In this document: in pieces, positions 31,257-42,675 of the stretch
How the letters are laid out: every line of letters starts with the position of its first letter
How positions within the stretch are numbered: position 1 is the stretch's first letter
Assembly (NCBI RefSeq): GCF_024346995.1
Contig: NZ_AP024887.1
Span: 2,046,001 to 2,110,000, forward strand
Source of the DNA: Vibrio palustris
GTDB taxonomy: Bacteria; Pseudomonadota; Gammaproteobacteria; Enterobacterales; Vibrionaceae
Length of the DNA stretch: 64,000 bases
Direction of reading: 5' to 3'
Position numbers and translations under genes: made by a program
Notes under the pieces: model-generated
Database searches by the model: none
The model's input: the letters and a program-made list of their open reading frames with translations, nothing else
What the model was told of the DNA's origin: nothing

Positions 31257-32219
31257 CTAGTCTACTTGTCTGATTTGTAATTCTTTAGGGACCTCAAAAA
31301 CCATATTTTCTTCACGTCCAAGCACTTCTTCTACCTGATCGGCACCACAATCTTTAATACGCTGTAAAATTTGGTTAACCAAATCTTCAGGAGCAGAGGC
31401 TCCTGCCGTGATACCAACACGCTCAACCCCTTCAAACCACTCTTCTTTAATGTCTTCGCTACTATCCGTTAAATAGCCGGGTGTCCCTAACTTTTCAGCC
31501 AACTCTTTTAAACGCGTGGAGTTTGATGAATTTTTTGACCCGACCACAATCATCATATCGACTTGGCTGGCCATGATTCTGACCGCATCTTGGCGGTTTT
31601 GAGTGGCATAACAAATGTCATCTTTACGTGGGCCTTGAATATCAGGAAAAACCTCACGCAAGCGATCAATTACATCGGCCGTTTCATCCACTGATAATGT
31701 CGTTTGACTGACATAGTGTAAATTCTGAGGATTTTTCACGGTAGCCACAAGCTTCTCGACATCTTGAGTGGTTTCAACCAAGTACATGCCGCCTTCTGAG
31801 CTCATGTACTGCCCCATCGTACCTTCCACCTCAGGATGCCCGGCATGCCCAATTAATACCACCTCCATATGCTTACGGCTCGCACGAGCCACTTCCATAT
31901 GAACTTTGGTTACTAATGGACAGGTTGCATCAAAGACCGTGAGCTCGCGCGCTTGAGCTTTTTTACGTACAGCTTGCGACACACCGTGAGCGGAAAAAAT
32001 AACGATATTATTATCTGGAACTTCATCTAGCTCTTCGACAAATACCGCTCCGCGCTGCTTTAAACCTTCTACCACAAAGCGGTTATGTACGACTTCATGA
32101 CGGACATAAATAGGCGGTTGATACAGTTCTAAGGCACGCTCAACAATGCTAATGGCTCTATCAACACCGGCACAAAAGCCACGTGGGTTAGCTAATAATA
32201 TTTTCATTTTTTCGCTCAT
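31257..32219 (-). CDS. ispH: 4-hydroxy-3-methylbut-2-enyl diphosphate reductase IspH
   Basis: 320 residues. Three cluster cysteines are present in [14 protein letters not shown] and [11 protein letters not shown]. IspH carries a [4Fe-4S] centre and makes IPP and DMAPP, the last step of the MEP pathway. The start used is ATG 32219; ATG 32207 ([10 protein letters not shown]...) aligns better with E. coli and is a real alternative. Downstream of fkpB, 33 bp apart. Confidence 0.96.
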   Translation of the reverse strand: MSEKMKILLANPRGFCAGVDRAISIVERALELYQPPIYVRHEVVHNRFVVEGLKQRGAVFVEELDEVPDNNIVIFSAHGVSQAVRKKAQARELTVFDATCPLVTKVHMEVARASRKHMEVVLIGHAGHPEVEGTMGQYMSSEGGMYLVETTQDVEKLVATVKNPQNLHYVSQTTLSVDETADVIDRLREVFPDIQGPRKDDICYATQNRQDAVRIMASQVDMMIVVGSKNSSNSTRLKELAEKLGTPGYLTDSSEDIKEEWFEGVERVGITAGASAPEDLVNQILQRIKDCGADQVEEVLGREENMVFEVPKELQIRQVD

Positions 32220-32252
32220 GGATAAGTTAATCGCTCAATATTCTACGCGAAG

Positions 32253-32684
32253 TTAGTCGACAGATAAAATGTCCACTTCAAAAGTCACATCTTGTCCCGC
32301 TAGTGGGTGATTGAAATCGACCGTCACAGATTCACCAGAGATATTTTTTATAATCCCCGGATACTCCTGACCGTCAGGCCCCGAGAATGCCATAATTGTA
32401 CCGACTTCCACATTGGCATCACCCATAAACTTGGTGCGGTCCATATGCTGGATATTATCAGGATTAGGCTCACCAAACGCGTCTTTCGCGGCTAATGGAA
32501 TCGCTTGGCTATCCCCCGCTTTAAGACCAATAAGATGTTGTTCAAAGTTCTCGCTAATATTGCCGTCACCAATAACAAACTGTGCAGGTTTACCTAGATT
32601 ATGCGTACTGTCCGCTACAGATCCATCGCTTAATTTAATGGAGAAATGCAGGGTAACGGTGGAACATTGTGAAATTTCGCTCAC
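32253..32684 (-). CDS. fkpB: FKBP-type peptidyl-prolyl isomerase FkpB (SlpA)
   Basis: 143 residues with a GTG start and AAGGA upstream. SlpA-type FKBP: a two-part FKBP fold with an IF insert (ITLHFSIKLSDG..., FNHPLAGQ). Such proteins are both prolyl isomerases and chaperones in the cytoplasm. Placed between lspA and ispH as in E. coli. Confidence 0.92.
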   Translation of the reverse strand: MSEISQCSTVTLHFSIKLSDGSVADSTHNLGKPAQFVIGDGNISENFEQHLIGLKAGDSQAIPLAAKDAFGEPNPDNIQHMDRTKFMGDANVEVGTIMAFSGPDGQEYPGIIKNISGESVTVDFNHPLAGQDVTFEVDILSVD

Positions 32685-32746
32685 GAGATGGTGTCCTTAC
32701 TTATCAAATAGATGGAATGACAGGGTGAAAACTTATACGTTTCTAA

Positions 32747-32783
32747 CAAAAAGCGCCACCCGAATCAACGGATAGCGCTTTGG
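32747..32783 (-). terminator. Possible terminator between lspA and fkpB
   Basis: On the minus strand AAAGCGC (18-base loop) GCGCTTTTTGTT lies in the 123-bp gap. The stem is only seven base pairs. If active it would split ribF-ileS-lspA from fkpB-ispH. Confidence 0.5.
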
Positions 32784-32807
32784 GATATGACTGAAAGAGC
32801 AGAAACT

Positions 32808-33311
32808 CTATTGCTGTTTTTTAACAAAAAAACCTTCTAAAACAATCATAACTGCTCCAACACAAATCGCGCTATCGGCTAAATTAAATGCTGGCCAATG
32901 GTAATTCCCCCAATGTACATCGAGATAATCAATCACGAAACCATGCACAATGCGATCAAATACATTGCCGACAGCTCCGCCGACAATCAATGCATAGGCA
33001 ATATTGCCCCACTTTTCACTCGCATTTGAACGGCGCATTGAGAAAATCAGAAAAGCCACAACAGCGAAAGCAATGGCACTAAATAACCACCGTTGCCAAC
33101 CAGCTTGATCACTCAAAAAGCTGAACGCTGCACCGAAATTATGCACGTAAACAAAATTGAAAAATGGTAATACTTCAAGTCGATGTTCCCATCCATAATT
33201 CATCGTATTCATCACAAAATATTTAATACCAATATCAGCGATGAAAACCAGTAACGCCAGCCCTAGCCAGCGTATTCCTGATTGTTTTAGCGTTATTGCT
33301 TGTTTTGTCAT
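32808..33311 (-). CDS. lspA: Lipoprotein signal peptidase LspA
   Basis: 167 residues with four membrane segments. The two catalytic aspartates lie in [16 protein letters not shown] and FNLADSAI. It cuts prolipoproteins ahead of the lipidated cysteine. Gene order ileS-lspA with 14 bp between them. Confidence 0.95.
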   Translation of the reverse strand: MTKQAITLKQSGIRWLGLALLVFIADIGIKYFVMNTMNYGWEHRLEVLPFFNFVYVHNFGAAFSFLSDQAGWQRWLFSAIAFAVVAFLIFSMRRSNASEKWGNIAYALIVGGAVGNVFDRIVHGFVIDYLDVHWGNYHWPAFNLADSAICVGAVMIVLEGFFVKKQQ

Positions 33312-33325
33312 ATCACTATCTTTCT

Positions 33326-36169
33326 TTATGCGTAATGACGAATTTCGCCATCACCTTCAATGTTCGATACACAACGACCACAAATAGTCTCATGACCTTT
33401 AATAGTGCCAACATCCGATGAATGGTGCCAACAACGATCACACTTCTCTGCATCCATCTTAATCACGTCAACAAACAGACCCTCTAAGTCGGTGGCTTGT
33501 GCGGTATCAGTTTTATCTGCTAATGGTTTAACGACCGCAGATGACGTTATTAATACAAAACGCAGCTCATTATCGAGCTTATTAAGTGCCGTTATTGTTG
33601 CGTCATCAGCAAATAACACAACTTGCGCTTGTAGAGAGCCGCCGATAACTTTCTCATTACGGGCATTTTCAAGTAGCTTATTGACCGCACCACGAATGTG
33701 CTGAATTTGTCCCCAAAACTCATCATCCAACTCGGCGCCTTCTTCTAGACCAAACAAGCCGTCGAACCACTCTTCAGCAAACACAAATCGACCACGATCT
33801 TCGCCATTGGCTTGCTTAACTGGCATCTCATTCCAGATTTCATCGGCAGTAAACGACATGATTGGTGCCATCCAACGCACTAATGCTTCGACAATATAAT
33901 ACAATGCGGTTTGGCAGCTGCGTTGTGCGTGGCTACCAGGCTTAGCGGTGTATTGACGGTCTTTCGTTACATCTAGGTAGAATGAACCCATTTCAATGGA
34001 ACAGAAATGCATCAAACGCTGTACAACATTATGCATGTTGTACTCACTGTACGCTTTCACGATCTCTTCTTGTGCAGCAAGAGCACGACTTACCGCCCAG
34101 CGATCCAAAGCAACCATCTCATCAGCAGGAACAATATCTGTCGCCGGATTAAAGCCATTCAAGTTGGCGAGAAAGAAACGTGATGTATTACGAATACGGC
34201 GGTATGAATCAGCACTACGCTTGAGAATTTCATCTGACACTGCCACTTCACCAGTATAATCGGTTGAAGAGACCCATAGACGTAGAATATCCGCGCCTAA
34301 TTTATTGGTCACATCTTTTGGCGCAACGACGTTACCAACAGATTTCGACATCTTACGGCCACTACCATCAACGACAAAACCGTGCGTTAATACTTCTTTA
34401 TACGGCGCTTTTGCTTTTGTCGCGACAGAGGTAATCAATGAAGACTGGAACCAACCACGATGTTGATCTGACCCTTCAAGATAAAGATCAGCTTCATTGC
34501 CGGCAAATTCTTCACGATTATCTACGACAGCATAATGCGTAACACCAGAGTCAAACCATACATCAAGTGTGTCTAAAACTTTGTCGTACTTATCAGCGTC
34601 ATCACCGATTAAGTCTTTCGCTTCCACATCCCACCATGCTTGAATGCCTTTCTCTTCAACAAGAGTGGCAACCTTTTCAATCACTTCTAGTGATTTAGGG
34701 TGTAGCTCAGCGGTTTCTTTATGGACAAATAAGGCAATTGGCACCCCCCAGGTACGCTGGCGAGAAATACACCACTCAGGGCGACCTTCAATCATACCTT
34801 CAATACGGCTTTGACCCCATTCAGGCATCCAATGAACGCCTTTAATTGCTTCTAAAGCTTGGTTACGCAATCCATTTTTATCCATCGACACAAACCACTG
34901 TGGTGTCGCACGGAAAATGATCGGCGTTTTATGGCGCCAACAATGTGGGTAGCTATGCTCAAACTCTTCGTGATGAAGTAGCGCGCCCTTTTCTTCAAGC
35001 AATGCAACAACATTAGGGTTAGCTTTAAATACATGCTGACCTGCAAAGTGTTCTGTATCAGGTAAATATACACCATTTGAACCCACAGGATTTGCCACTT
35101 CAAGGCCATACTGTGTGCCCACAGAAAAGTCTTCTTGACCATGACCAGGGGCGGTATGCACCACACCCGTACCTGATTCGGTGGTCACATGTTCACCCAG
35201 TACCACCGGTACACTCATATCTAAGTATGGGTGACGGAATTGTTGTAGCTCCAGATCCGCGCCTTTCGCATACCCCAGTGCATGAAACTCTGTGATACCA
35301 GCACGTTTCATGACATCATCAGCAAGTTCTGTCGCGACAATGATACGCTCTGGCTTATCACCTGCAACTTGCAGTAACACGTATTCAAGATCATCACGCA
35401 TACATACCGCACGGTTGGCAGGCATAGTCCAAGGCGTTGTTGTCCAAATCACAACAGAGATATCGCCGTCACCTTGTGCGCCGTCAAACGTAAACTTCTC
35501 TAATAGCGCTGATTCATCAGCAGCTTTAAAGCGAACATCAATCGATGGAGAGACTTTATTTTGATATTCAACTTCTGCTTCTGCTAACGCTGAACCACAA
35601 TCGGTACACCAGTGCACAGGCTTAAAGCCTTTGTGTAGGTGACCATTGTCAGCAATTTTACCCAGAGCACGAATAATGTTCGCTTCCGTTGTAAAATCCA
35701 TCGTACGATATGGTTTTTCCCAATCGCCTAAGATCCCCAAACGTTTAAAGCTCGCTTTTTGACCTTCAACTTGACCCGCTGCGTATTCACGACATTTTTC
35801 GCGAAACTCTGCAGCCGTCAGTTTTTTGCCTGGTTTACCAAATTTCTTCTCTACCATCAGTTCAATAGGAAGACCGTGGCAATCCCAACCAGGAACATAA
35901 GGGGCATCAAATCCTGACAAGGTTTTGGATTTAATAATAATGTCTTTAAGAATCTTGTTCAGGGCGTGCCCCATGTGAATATCACCGTTGGCATAAGGAG
36001 GGCCATCGTGTAATACAAAAGATTTTTTGCCTTTTTTCGCTTTACGGATCGCACCGTAAAGGTCTTCTTGATACCAACGCTCAAGCATCTCTGGTTCACG
36101 TTTAGCCAGGTTACCGCGCATCGGAAACCCTGTTTCAGGTAAATTCAGGGTATCTTTATACTCACTCAT
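33326..36169 (-). CDS. ileS: Isoleucyl-tRNA synthetase
   Basis: 947 residues, class I. HMGH (in [10 protein letters not shown]) and KMSKS (in [10 protein letters not shown]) are the ATP-binding signatures; the editing CP1 domain lies between them. The C-terminal zinc site has CDRC...CGRC. Length is as in E. coli (938). Lies 63 bp downstream of ribF. Confidence 0.98.
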   Translation of the reverse strand: MSEYKDTLNLPETGFPMRGNLAKREPEMLERWYQEDLYGAIRKAKKGKKSFVLHDGPPYANGDIHMGHALNKILKDIIIKSKTLSGFDAPYVPGWDCHGLPIELMVEKKFGKPGKKLTAAEFREKCREYAAGQVEGQKASFKRLGILGDWEKPYRTMDFTTEANIIRALGKIADNGHLHKGFKPVHWCTDCGSALAEAEVEYQNKVSPSIDVRFKAADESALLEKFTFDGAQGDGDISVVIWTTTPWTMPANRAVCMRDDLEYVLLQVAGDKPERIIVATELADDVMKRAGITEFHALGYAKGADLELQQFRHPYLDMSVPVVLGEHVTTESGTGVVHTAPGHGQEDFSVGTQYGLEVANPVGSNGVYLPDTEHFAGQHVFKANPNVVALLEEKGALLHHEEFEHSYPHCWRHKTPIIFRATPQWFVSMDKNGLRNQALEAIKGVHWMPEWGQSRIEGMIEGRPEWCISRQRTWGVPIALFVHKETAELHPKSLEVIEKVATLVEEKGIQAWWDVEAKDLIGDDADKYDKVLDTLDVWFDSGVTHYAVVDNREEFAGNEADLYLEGSDQHRGWFQSSLITSVATKAKAPYKEVLTHGFVVDGSGRKMSKSVGNVVAPKDVTNKLGADILRLWVSSTDYTGEVAVSDEILKRSADSYRRIRNTSRFFLANLNGFNPATDIVPADEMVALDRWAVSRALAAQEEIVKAYSEYNMHNVVQRLMHFCSIEMGSFYLDVTKDRQYTAKPGSHAQRSCQTALYYIVEALVRWMAPIMSFTADEIWNEMPVKQANGEDRGRFVFAEEWFDGLFGLEEGAELDDEFWGQIQHIRGAVNKLLENARNEKVIGGSLQAQVVLFADDATITALNKLDNELRFVLITSSAVVKPLADKTDTAQATDLEGLFVDVIKMDAEKCDRCWHHSSDVGTIKGHETICGRCVSNIEGDGEIRHYA

Positions 36170-36232
36170 CGATTCTTAATTCCGTTGTGTTGGGCGAAGT
36201 TAGACATTATGTTGAAAGGATTAATTAACCAA

Positions 36233-37168
36233 TCAACCCTTTAGCTGACGCAGCCACACCCTCGCGGCATCAGCATCCAATTCAATTTGTTGTTTTAGTG
36301 CATCGAAAGATTCAAATTTCACTTCATCGCGTAGCTTATGACGTAAAATAACGTCAAGTTGTTTGCCATATAGATTGCCATGATAATCGAATAAATGCAC
36401 TTCGAGCTGTTTACGCACACCGCTAACCGTTGGCCGCTGCCCAACATTGGCAACACCACCGATTAGAGAAGTACCGAGCCCTTGCACTTCAACGACATAC
36501 ACACCATTTACCGGTGATACCATACGTTTAAGTGGCACATTAGCGGTCGGAAAACCTATCGTTCTCCCCAATTTCCGACCATGGGAAACTTTACCACTAA
36601 TGCTAAATGGTCTGCCTAGCATCTGCTGAGCAGAGGTTAAATCATCATTGGCTAATGCCTCGCGTATCGCCGTACTGCTGACACGCGAGTCATTCAAGCA
36701 AAAGCTTTGTGTGCTGACCACTTCAAAACCAAATTGCTTCCCGGCCGCTTGCAACATTGCAAAATTACCGCTGCGATTACGGCCAAAACAAAAATCATCA
36801 CCAACGACTAGAAACTTAACACCGAGACGTTTAACCAACAAGTCGCGGATAAAGCTATCCGCCGATAATGAAGCAAAGCGATGATTAAAGTTCACACACA
36901 AAAGACGATCGATACCCAACTTGTCAAGCTGAGTATATTTATCTCTTAGGCGTGTTAAACGAGCTGGCGCCCGTTCTTTGGCAAAAAGCTCTAAAGGCTG
37001 TGGCTCAAACGTCATGGCCACTGAGTCCAAATTCAACTGTTTCGCTTGTTGCGAAACCTGGCGTAGCACTTGCTGGTGCCCTAAATGAACACCATCAAAG
37101 TTACCTATAGTGACAACACACCCATGATGATGTGGTTGAATATTGTGTATACCACGAACGAATTCCAT
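36233..37168 (-). CDS. ribF: Bifunctional riboflavin kinase / FAD synthetase RibF
   Basis: 311 residues. The N-terminal FAD synthetase domain has the nucleotidyltransferase motif TIGNFDGVHLGHQ; the C-terminal kinase domain has GRTIGFPTANV and the NGVYVV segment. It makes FMN then FAD. Placed between murJ and ileS. I saw no FMN riboswitch upstream. Confidence 0.96.
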   Translation of the reverse strand: MEFVRGIHNIQPHHHGCVVTIGNFDGVHLGHQQVLRQVSQQAKQLNLDSVAMTFEPQPLELFAKERAPARLTRLRDKYTQLDKLGIDRLLCVNFNHRFASLSADSFIRDLLVKRLGVKFLVVGDDFCFGRNRSGNFAMLQAAGKQFGFEVVSTQSFCLNDSRVSSTAIREALANDDLTSAQQMLGRPFSISGKVSHGRKLGRTIGFPTANVPLKRMVSPVNGVYVVEVQGLGTSLIGGVANVGQRPTVSGVRKQLEVHLFDYHGNLYGKQLDVILRHKLRDEVKFESFDALKQQIELDADAARVWLRQLKG

Positions 37169-37237
37169 TGGAATATGTTTAACACCTACTTTCTGATTGC
37201 TTATGCATAAAACTGGCGGATTATACCCTAAAGTGCA

Positions 37238-38800
37238 TTAATCTGTCGTTGTTTTTAGATCTTTTAAGCGTACGCCTAATAGCAAACTCGCCACAATATA
37301 AACACATGCACCACCAGCAATGAGACTAAGCAGCATAACAACCCTCTGAACAAAAGACCATGTCAACCATACTGCGGTGTCATCAAGTGCCCATAATACG
37401 GCGGCAACCATCATCCCACCAGCCAAGAATAAACGAACCATAAAGATAATCGTTTTGCGCGTCACTTTATACACACCCTGTTTATGCAAACCTTGATACA
37501 AAAGCGCCATATTAATAAAGGCAGAGCTTGCAGTTGCAATCGCTAAGCCAATGTAACCATAAAAGTACGCAAAAATAGCATTGAGTACCATATTACTGAT
37601 CATCGCGATGATCCCATAACGAACTGGCGTTTTAGTATCTTGCCTTGAGTAGTAACCTGGCGCCAATATTTTTATTAACATAAAGTTAAGCAAACCGCCC
37701 GCGTAGGCCAGTAAAGATAAAGACGCTTGGTGGACATCTTCTGGTGCAAACGAGCCACGCATGAATAACACCATAATCATAGGTTTTGCTAATACCATTA
37801 AACCAAGCATTGCTGGGACACCTAATAACGTCACCATACGTACCCCCCAATCCATGGTCTGTGAAAACCCAAGCGGCTCCGCGTCCACATGTTTACGAGA
37901 TAATGCAGGTAAAATAACCGTTGCAATGGCAATACCAAACAATCCGAGTGGGAACTCTAATAAACGATCAGAGTAATAAAGCCAACTAATTGAGCCTGTT
38001 TGTAAAAAGCTCGCGATAAACGTATCGAACAACAAATTAATTTGACTCACCGAAACCCCAAACAAAGCCGGTATCATTAAAGTGCGGATTTTTTTTACAC
38101 CTGGATCGTTCCACCCCCATTGAGGGCGCGCCAACATGCCAGCCTTCAATAGAAATGGCAGTTGAAACACAAATTGCACCAGACCACCAGCAAGCACCCC
38201 TATGGCTAAGCCAATCTCAGGTTGCGCCATATGTGGAGCCACAAATAAGGCACAACTAATGATCATGACGTTCAGAAACACTGGCGTAAACGAGGATACC
38301 GCAAACCGTCCCATGGTATTGAGTATGGCTCCGGATAAAGCCACAAAAGTGATAAACCATAAATAAGGGAAGGTAATTTTCAAGACGAGACTCGCTAGCT
38401 CAAATTTATACGCTGCCGGGCCTCCGTGTAACCAATCGATAAACCACCCTGCGCCAAAAATCGCCGTGACCACGCTCGAGCCGAGCACACCTAATAACGT
38501 TACGACTGAGACAATGACACCCAACGTGCCCGATGCCTTAGCGATCAAGTCACGTGTTTTTGTCATATCGCCACTGGCATGATACTCAGTTAAAACAGGG
38601 ACAAAAGCTTGTGAAAATGCCCCTTCGGCAAATAAGCGGCGTAAAAAGTTAGGGATTTTATTGGCAAAGAAAAAAACATCCGCACTCGCACCTGCCCCCA
38701 TCAAGTTAGCAACAACCACGTCCCTAACTAACCCTAAAACCCGTGAAATCAACGTCATAGCACTTACAATCATGCCAGACTTGAGCAAGCGTCTACTCAC
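37238..38800 (-). CDS. murJ: Lipid II flippase MurJ (MviN)
   Basis: 520 residues with about 14 membrane segments, MOP superfamily. The N-terminus SGMIVSAMTLISRVLGLVRD and FFAEGAFSQAFVP-like RRLFAEGAFSQAF stretch are diagnostic. It flips lipid II for peptidoglycan synthesis. The start is GTG 38800, with GAGG six bases upstream. Divergent from rpsT. Confidence 0.96.
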   Translation of the reverse strand: MSRRLLKSGMIVSAMTLISRVLGLVRDVVVANLMGAGASADVFFFANKIPNFLRRLFAEGAFSQAFVPVLTEYHASGDMTKTRDLIAKASGTLGVIVSVVTLLGVLGSSVVTAIFGAGWFIDWLHGGPAAYKFELASLVLKITFPYLWFITFVALSGAILNTMGRFAVSSFTPVFLNVMIISCALFVAPHMAQPEIGLAIGVLAGGLVQFVFQLPFLLKAGMLARPQWGWNDPGVKKIRTLMIPALFGVSVSQINLLFDTFIASFLQTGSISWLYYSDRLLEFPLGLFGIAIATVILPALSRKHVDAEPLGFSQTMDWGVRMVTLLGVPAMLGLMVLAKPMIMVLFMRGSFAPEDVHQASLSLLAYAGGLLNFMLIKILAPGYYSRQDTKTPVRYGIIAMISNMVLNAIFAYFYGYIGLAIATASSAFINMALLYQGLHKQGVYKVTRKTIIFMVRLFLAGGMMVAAVLWALDDTAVWLTWSFVQRVVMLLSLIAGGACVYIVASLLLGVRLKDLKTTTD

Positions 38801-39058
38801 AGCAACCTCGAAATTATCCGTTAAAATCGTATTATCTACTCAAGAAAAGTCAGAATGTCAGTTCATGCACAGATAAGTATTAGCATTGGAAAAAAAATAC
38901 TGTTAGAATCCACGCCATCTTAACCGCGAAGCTCTTCTGAATCCAAATTTGTTTGGTCTAGATGGGTTTTTGCACATATCATTTGACATTTGAGTGCAAA
39001 TGAGGGATATTTCCGTCCCTTAAATTGTCACCGAACTAAAGTTTTGGGAGTTAGACCC

Positions 39059-39319
39059 TTGGCAAATAACAAATCTGCTAAGAAGCGCGCTATCCAATCT
39101 GAAAAACGTCGTCAGCATAATGCTAGCCGTCGTTCAATGATGCGCACTTACATGAAAAAAACTGTTGCTGCTATCGCTGCAGGCGATAAAGAAGCTGCAA
39201 CTACTGCATTCGCTGCAGTAACACCTATCCTTGACCGCATGGCGACTAAAGGCCTTATTCATAAGAATAAAGCTGCCCGTCATAAGTCTCGTTTCTCTGC
39301 AGCAATCAAAGCTCTTTAA
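39059..39319 (+). CDS. rpsT: 30S ribosomal protein S20, UUG start
   Basis: 86 residues. The real start is TTG 39059 ([13 protein letters not shown]), preceded by GGGAG; a longer ATG-like reading from 38990 has no counterpart in S20. E. coli rpsT also starts with UUG, which is part of its translational autocontrol. [14 protein letters not shown] and [14 protein letters not shown] are classic S20. A -10 of extended type (TGTTAGAAT, 38901-38909) gives a leader of about 140 nt. Confidence 0.96.
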   Translation: MANNKSAKKRAIQSEKRRQHNASRRSMMRTYMKKTVAAIAAGDKEAATTAFAAVTPILDRMATKGLIHKNKAARHKSRFSAAIKAL

Positions 39320-39345
39320 TAGATATTTGATTCTACAGCGATAAA

Positions 39346-39371
39346 AACCGGCATTAGCCGGTTTTTTTTTA
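39346..39371 (+). terminator. Intrinsic terminator of rpsT
   Basis: AACCGGC-ATTA-GCCGGTT followed by eight T residues. Confidence 0.95.
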
Positions 39372-39420
39372 CCTATCATTTCAAAAAATGGCGCATTATC
39401 TAAAATGCACCACTCCTCTC

Positions 39421-39717
39421 TTACTCATCACAGTACAAATTATGTAAAACCGTCATGATTGAATGCACCTTATTACCTGTCAAAGTGTAATAAACTGTTT
39501 GTGCTTCTTTACGAGTTGCTACCAACCCATCTCGTCGTAACCAGGCTAAATGTTGCGATAGCGCAGATTGACTCAGTTGCAATTTTTCGCACAACTGACC
39601 GACAGATAACTCCTGTTTGTGTAACGAACACAAAATCTGTAAGCGGCGTTCATTCGCCATTGCCTTCAGTAAGATAACGGCTTCCGCTGATTTTTCTTCT
39701 ATTTCTTGTAGGTTCAT
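39421..39717 (-). CDS. hlyU: ArsR-family transcription regulator HlyU
   Basis: 98 residues, winged helix-turn-helix of the ArsR/SmtB type (LKAMANERRLQILC..., LSQSALSQHLAWLRRDGLV, KEAQTVYYTL). Very close to HlyU of V. cholerae and V. vulnificus, which relieves H-NS silencing of haemolysin and RTX toxin genes and is thought to sense redox by cysteines. Cys30, Cys43 and Cys96 are present here. The toxin targets are not in this window. Confidence 0.9.
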   Translation of the reverse strand: MNLQEIEEKSAEAVILLKAMANERRLQILCSLHKQELSVGQLCEKLQLSQSALSQHLAWLRRDGLVATRKEAQTVYYTLTGNKVHSIMTVLHNLYCDE

Positions 39718-39952
39718 TAGTAAAAAAGCCTCTTAGGACAATTATTTATATTCCTCAGTTCATTAGGCTGCTATACCTGAAGACACACTTCATAAGCCTC
39801 TTCATCACCTCAAATAGTGTTTATATTTAATAGAGGAGAGAAAAAACGATACACATTCTAGAACATATTAAAAACCACCATTAGGTCATTTACTCTATTA
39901 TTAATGGTGATTGATCGCGATATTAATCGATTTGTTAAAATGAATAAATAAA

Positions 39953-40843
39953 TTAATCGAATAAATTATTAAAATGAGCCTGACACACATTTTTTACCGC
40001 TGGATGCTGAATCATCCTTTCAGCAAATATGACATAATATTCTTCTTTAAGTTCCTCAATTTGATCTATTTTATGCAAAGGAATATGGCTATCCCATTCA
40101 TGTGAATAAAAATTTGGCGCGAGAAAAATGGTATTAGGATGATAACGTGCAAATGCATTCATTAATGCGGCGTCATCAAACTCTCCAAGAATATTGGGCT
40201 GCACACCTTTACTTTCAAACCACTGATGAACCTTGCGGCCCATGGCAGTGCGGCTTCCGGGGATAAGGATTTTATAATCGTGCAAAATTTGGGTCAGTGA
40301 CTGAGCACGCATCGGCGTAATGGAAAATAGGCTCATCGTACTTTCCCCCAGTTTTTTACTGAACAATCCTGGGCTCTGTCCTGAATCCACCGGACAGTCA
40401 GAAAGAATCATATCCAGCTTATGCTGCGAGAGTTGCTCCAATAACATATCGTGAGTCGACTCAAAACAGCGTAGGTGAATACTTTGGTCTTCAGGTAGGG
40501 TAGTGCCTAATATTTTACTGACTAAGCGCTTAGAAAGCGAATCAGCGACCCCTACATCAAACAACAAGTTGGATTGTTGGCTGTAATTCACAATGTCCAT
40601 CATCTCATAGCTCAACCCAAACATGCGATCGGCGTATTGATAGATCAGCTGGCCTAACTCTGTCGGCTCAACACTACGGCCATTACGTTTAGTTAACTTA
40701 CCTTTCATACGTTCTTCAAACGATTTAATTTGTCCTGTCACTGTTTGAGGCGTTAAGCACAGCGCATCAGCTGCTTTCGTAATAGAGCCTTGTTTGCAAA
40801 CCATCCAGAAATAATAAAGATGGTTATAATTAAGATGCGACAT
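39953..40843 (-). CDS. nhaR: LysR-family activator NhaR
   Basis: 296 residues. N-terminal LysR helix-turn-helix ([27 protein letters not shown]) and a substrate-binding domain. Matches NhaR, the Na+-responsive activator of nhaA; in E. coli it also lies next to rpsT. The nhaA gene is absent here, so control is in trans. Confidence 0.9.
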   Translation of the reverse strand: MSHLNYNHLYYFWMVCKQGSITKAADALCLTPQTVTGQIKSFEERMKGKLTKRNGRSVEPTELGQLIYQYADRMFGLSYEMMDIVNYSQQSNLLFDVGVADSLSKRLVSKILGTTLPEDQSIHLRCFESTHDMLLEQLSQHKLDMILSDCPVDSGQSPGLFSKKLGESTMSLFSITPMRAQSLTQILHDYKILIPGSRTAMGRKVHQWFESKGVQPNILGEFDDAALMNAFARYHPNTIFLAPNFYSHEWDSHIPLHKIDQIEELKEEYYVIFAERMIQHPAVKNVCQAHFNNLFD

Positions 40844-40941
40844 TTATAAATCTTCCGGCTTATATTATTCGTACACAAACAATATTTCATTGAAACAAAA
40901 GTGTCATAATAAATAAAATATTGTCTTCTTATTTTAAATAA

Positions 40942-40970
40942 TAAAAAAGCGCCATAAAGGCGCTTTTTTA
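40942..40970 (-). terminator. Terminator of thyA, overlapping its stop
   Basis: On the minus strand AAAAAGCGCC-TTTAT-GGCGCTTTTTT starts at the thyA stop codon region and is followed by a T-run. Confidence 0.9.
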
Positions 40971-41819
40971 TACAGAGAATGGATATCGTATGGGATCATG
41001 ATGGTTATAACCTGTGACACTAAAGTCATCAAGTGTTACCCATGTTTCTAAATCTTCCAGAGATTGAATCTCAGGATTAATATGAAACTCGGCCATCCCT
41101 AATGGTTCACGCGTTAACTGAACATCACGCATTTGTGGCAATTGATCTTCGTAAATATGCGCATTGACAATTTTATGGTATGCCTTACCTGGCTTTTTAC
41201 CCGTAATTTGCGCCATTAATGCCAAAAATACATAGACTTGGACCATATTAAAGTTCAAACCTAGCGGGACATCGCAAGAACGTTGAGTACTATTTAAGTG
41301 CAATGTATCACCCAGCAACGAAAAATGATGACTGTACATACAAGGTCGTAGACATCCCATATGAAACTCACCAGGATTGTAGAAATTAAGGATTTCTCCT
41401 CGATCATCCACACCACGAGTTAAATCATCAACAATTTTTTTCAATTGATCAATATGGCCGCCATCAGGTTTCGCCCATGCTCGGCCTTGTACGCCATACA
41501 CACGGCCCATATCGTCTTCGCCTTTACGATAAGGATTATTTAACCATGCATCATTAAGGTTTGAGTTAGCATCCCACGTTTTTGTTCCCAGCTTACGAAA
41601 GTCAGCTGCATTATCATAGCCACGAATGTAGCCAAGTAATTCAGCTACAGCCGACTTCCAAAAGCTTTTACGCGTGGTGACCAGAGGAAACTGGTTCATG
41701 CCAACATCGTAGGTTAAATCAGCATTGATAACCGTAAGGCAACGTTTGCCAGTTCGTTCATTTTCGATCCACTGACCTTGGTCAACAATTCTCTGGCAAA
41801 GCTCTAAATACTGTTTCAC
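40968..41819 (-). CDS. thyA: Thymidylate synthase, divergent ThyA
   Basis: 283 residues with a GTG start and AGGTAGGAAA upstream. It makes dTMP from dUMP and methylene-THF. The catalytic Cys sits in [11 protein letters not shown] where E. coli has APCHAFFQF; the downstream [13 protein letters not shown] signature is present but altered (E. coli QRSCDVFLGLPFN). It is thus a recognisable but divergent ThyA branch, longer than the usual 264. Directly downstream of lgt, as in E. coli. Confidence 0.93.
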   Translation of the reverse strand: MKQYLELCQRIVDQGQWIENERTGKRCLTVINADLTYDVGMNQFPLVTTRKSFWKSAVAELLGYIRGYDNAADFRKLGTKTWDANSNLNDAWLNNPYRKGEDDMGRVYGVQGRAWAKPDGGHIDQLKKIVDDLTRGVDDRGEILNFYNPGEFHMGCLRPCMYSHHFSLLGDTLHLNSTQRSCDVPLGLNFNMVQVYVFLALMAQITGKKPGKAYHKIVNAHIYEDQLPQMRDVQLTREPLGMAEFHINPEIQSLEDLETWVTLDDFSVTGYNHHDPIRYPFSV

Positions 41820-41828
41820 TTTCCTACC

Positions 41829-42644
41829 TTACTTCTGAATAACACTGTCTTTGTAGACACCGCGTTTATAGGACCAAACAATCAATAACAAGCCAATAAG
41901 GATCATTGGTATTGATAAGATTTGTCCCATTGAGATCACCCCATCAAACAAGCCAAGTTGTGGATCTGGTTGACGGAAGAATTCAACAAAGGAGCGGAAT
42001 ATACCATAGAGCATAAGAAAGAGACCAGATACCGAGCCTAAAGGTCGCGATTTACGTACAAAGATATTCAGTACAATTAATAGCACAACCCCTTCTAACA
42101 AAAATTCATACAGTTGGGATGGATGACGAGGAACAGGACCACCACCAGGAAAAATCATCGCCCATGGCACGTCCGTAACGCGTCCCCATAGTTCACCATT
42201 AATGAAATTACCTAGACGGCCCGCTCCTAACCCAAAAGGAACCAATGGGGCGACAAAATCCGCAATACTAAAGAATGAGCGATTATGTTTACGCCCATAC
42301 AAGAACATCGCGGTAATAACGCCAAGCAAACCACCATGAAAAGACATGCCCCCCGTCCACACTTCGAATAAATACAGAGGGTTAGCTAAAAAGAGATCGA
42401 GGTTATAAAATAAGACATAGCCAATACGCCCACCAATCACAACACCAAGAAAACCGGCGAATAATAAATCAGAGACTTGGTCTCGGTTCCATCCACTGCC
42501 TGGTTTATCTGCTCGGCGATTGGCTAACCACATCGCGAAGAGAAAACCGAGAAGGTACATCAAACCGTACCAACGAATTGCAACAGGTCCAATGGACACT
42601 AGAATTGGATCAAAATCAGGGAAATGAAAGTAGCCTTGCGACAT
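41829..42644 (-). CDS. lgt: Prolipoprotein diacylglyceryl transferase Lgt
   Basis: 271 residues with seven membrane segments. The signature [20 protein letters not shown] includes the essential Arg. It adds diacylglycerol from phosphatidylglycerol to the lipobox cysteine, acting before LspA. Nine bases from thyA. Confidence 0.96.
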   Translation of the reverse strand: MSQGYFHFPDFDPILVSIGPVAIRWYGLMYLLGFLFAMWLANRRADKPGSGWNRDQVSDLLFAGFLGVVIGGRIGYVLFYNLDLFLANPLYLFEVWTGGMSFHGGLLGVITAMFLYGRKHNRSFFSIADFVAPLVPFGLGAGRLGNFINGELWGRVTDVPWAMIFPGGGPVPRHPSQLYEFLLEGVVLLIVLNIFVRKSRPLGSVSGLFLMLYGIFRSFVEFFRQPDPQLGLFDGVISMGQILSIPMILIGLLLIVWSYKRGVYKDSVIQK

Positions 42645-42675
42645 AATGAGCTTCTCTTAACGTTTTTATTGTTTA

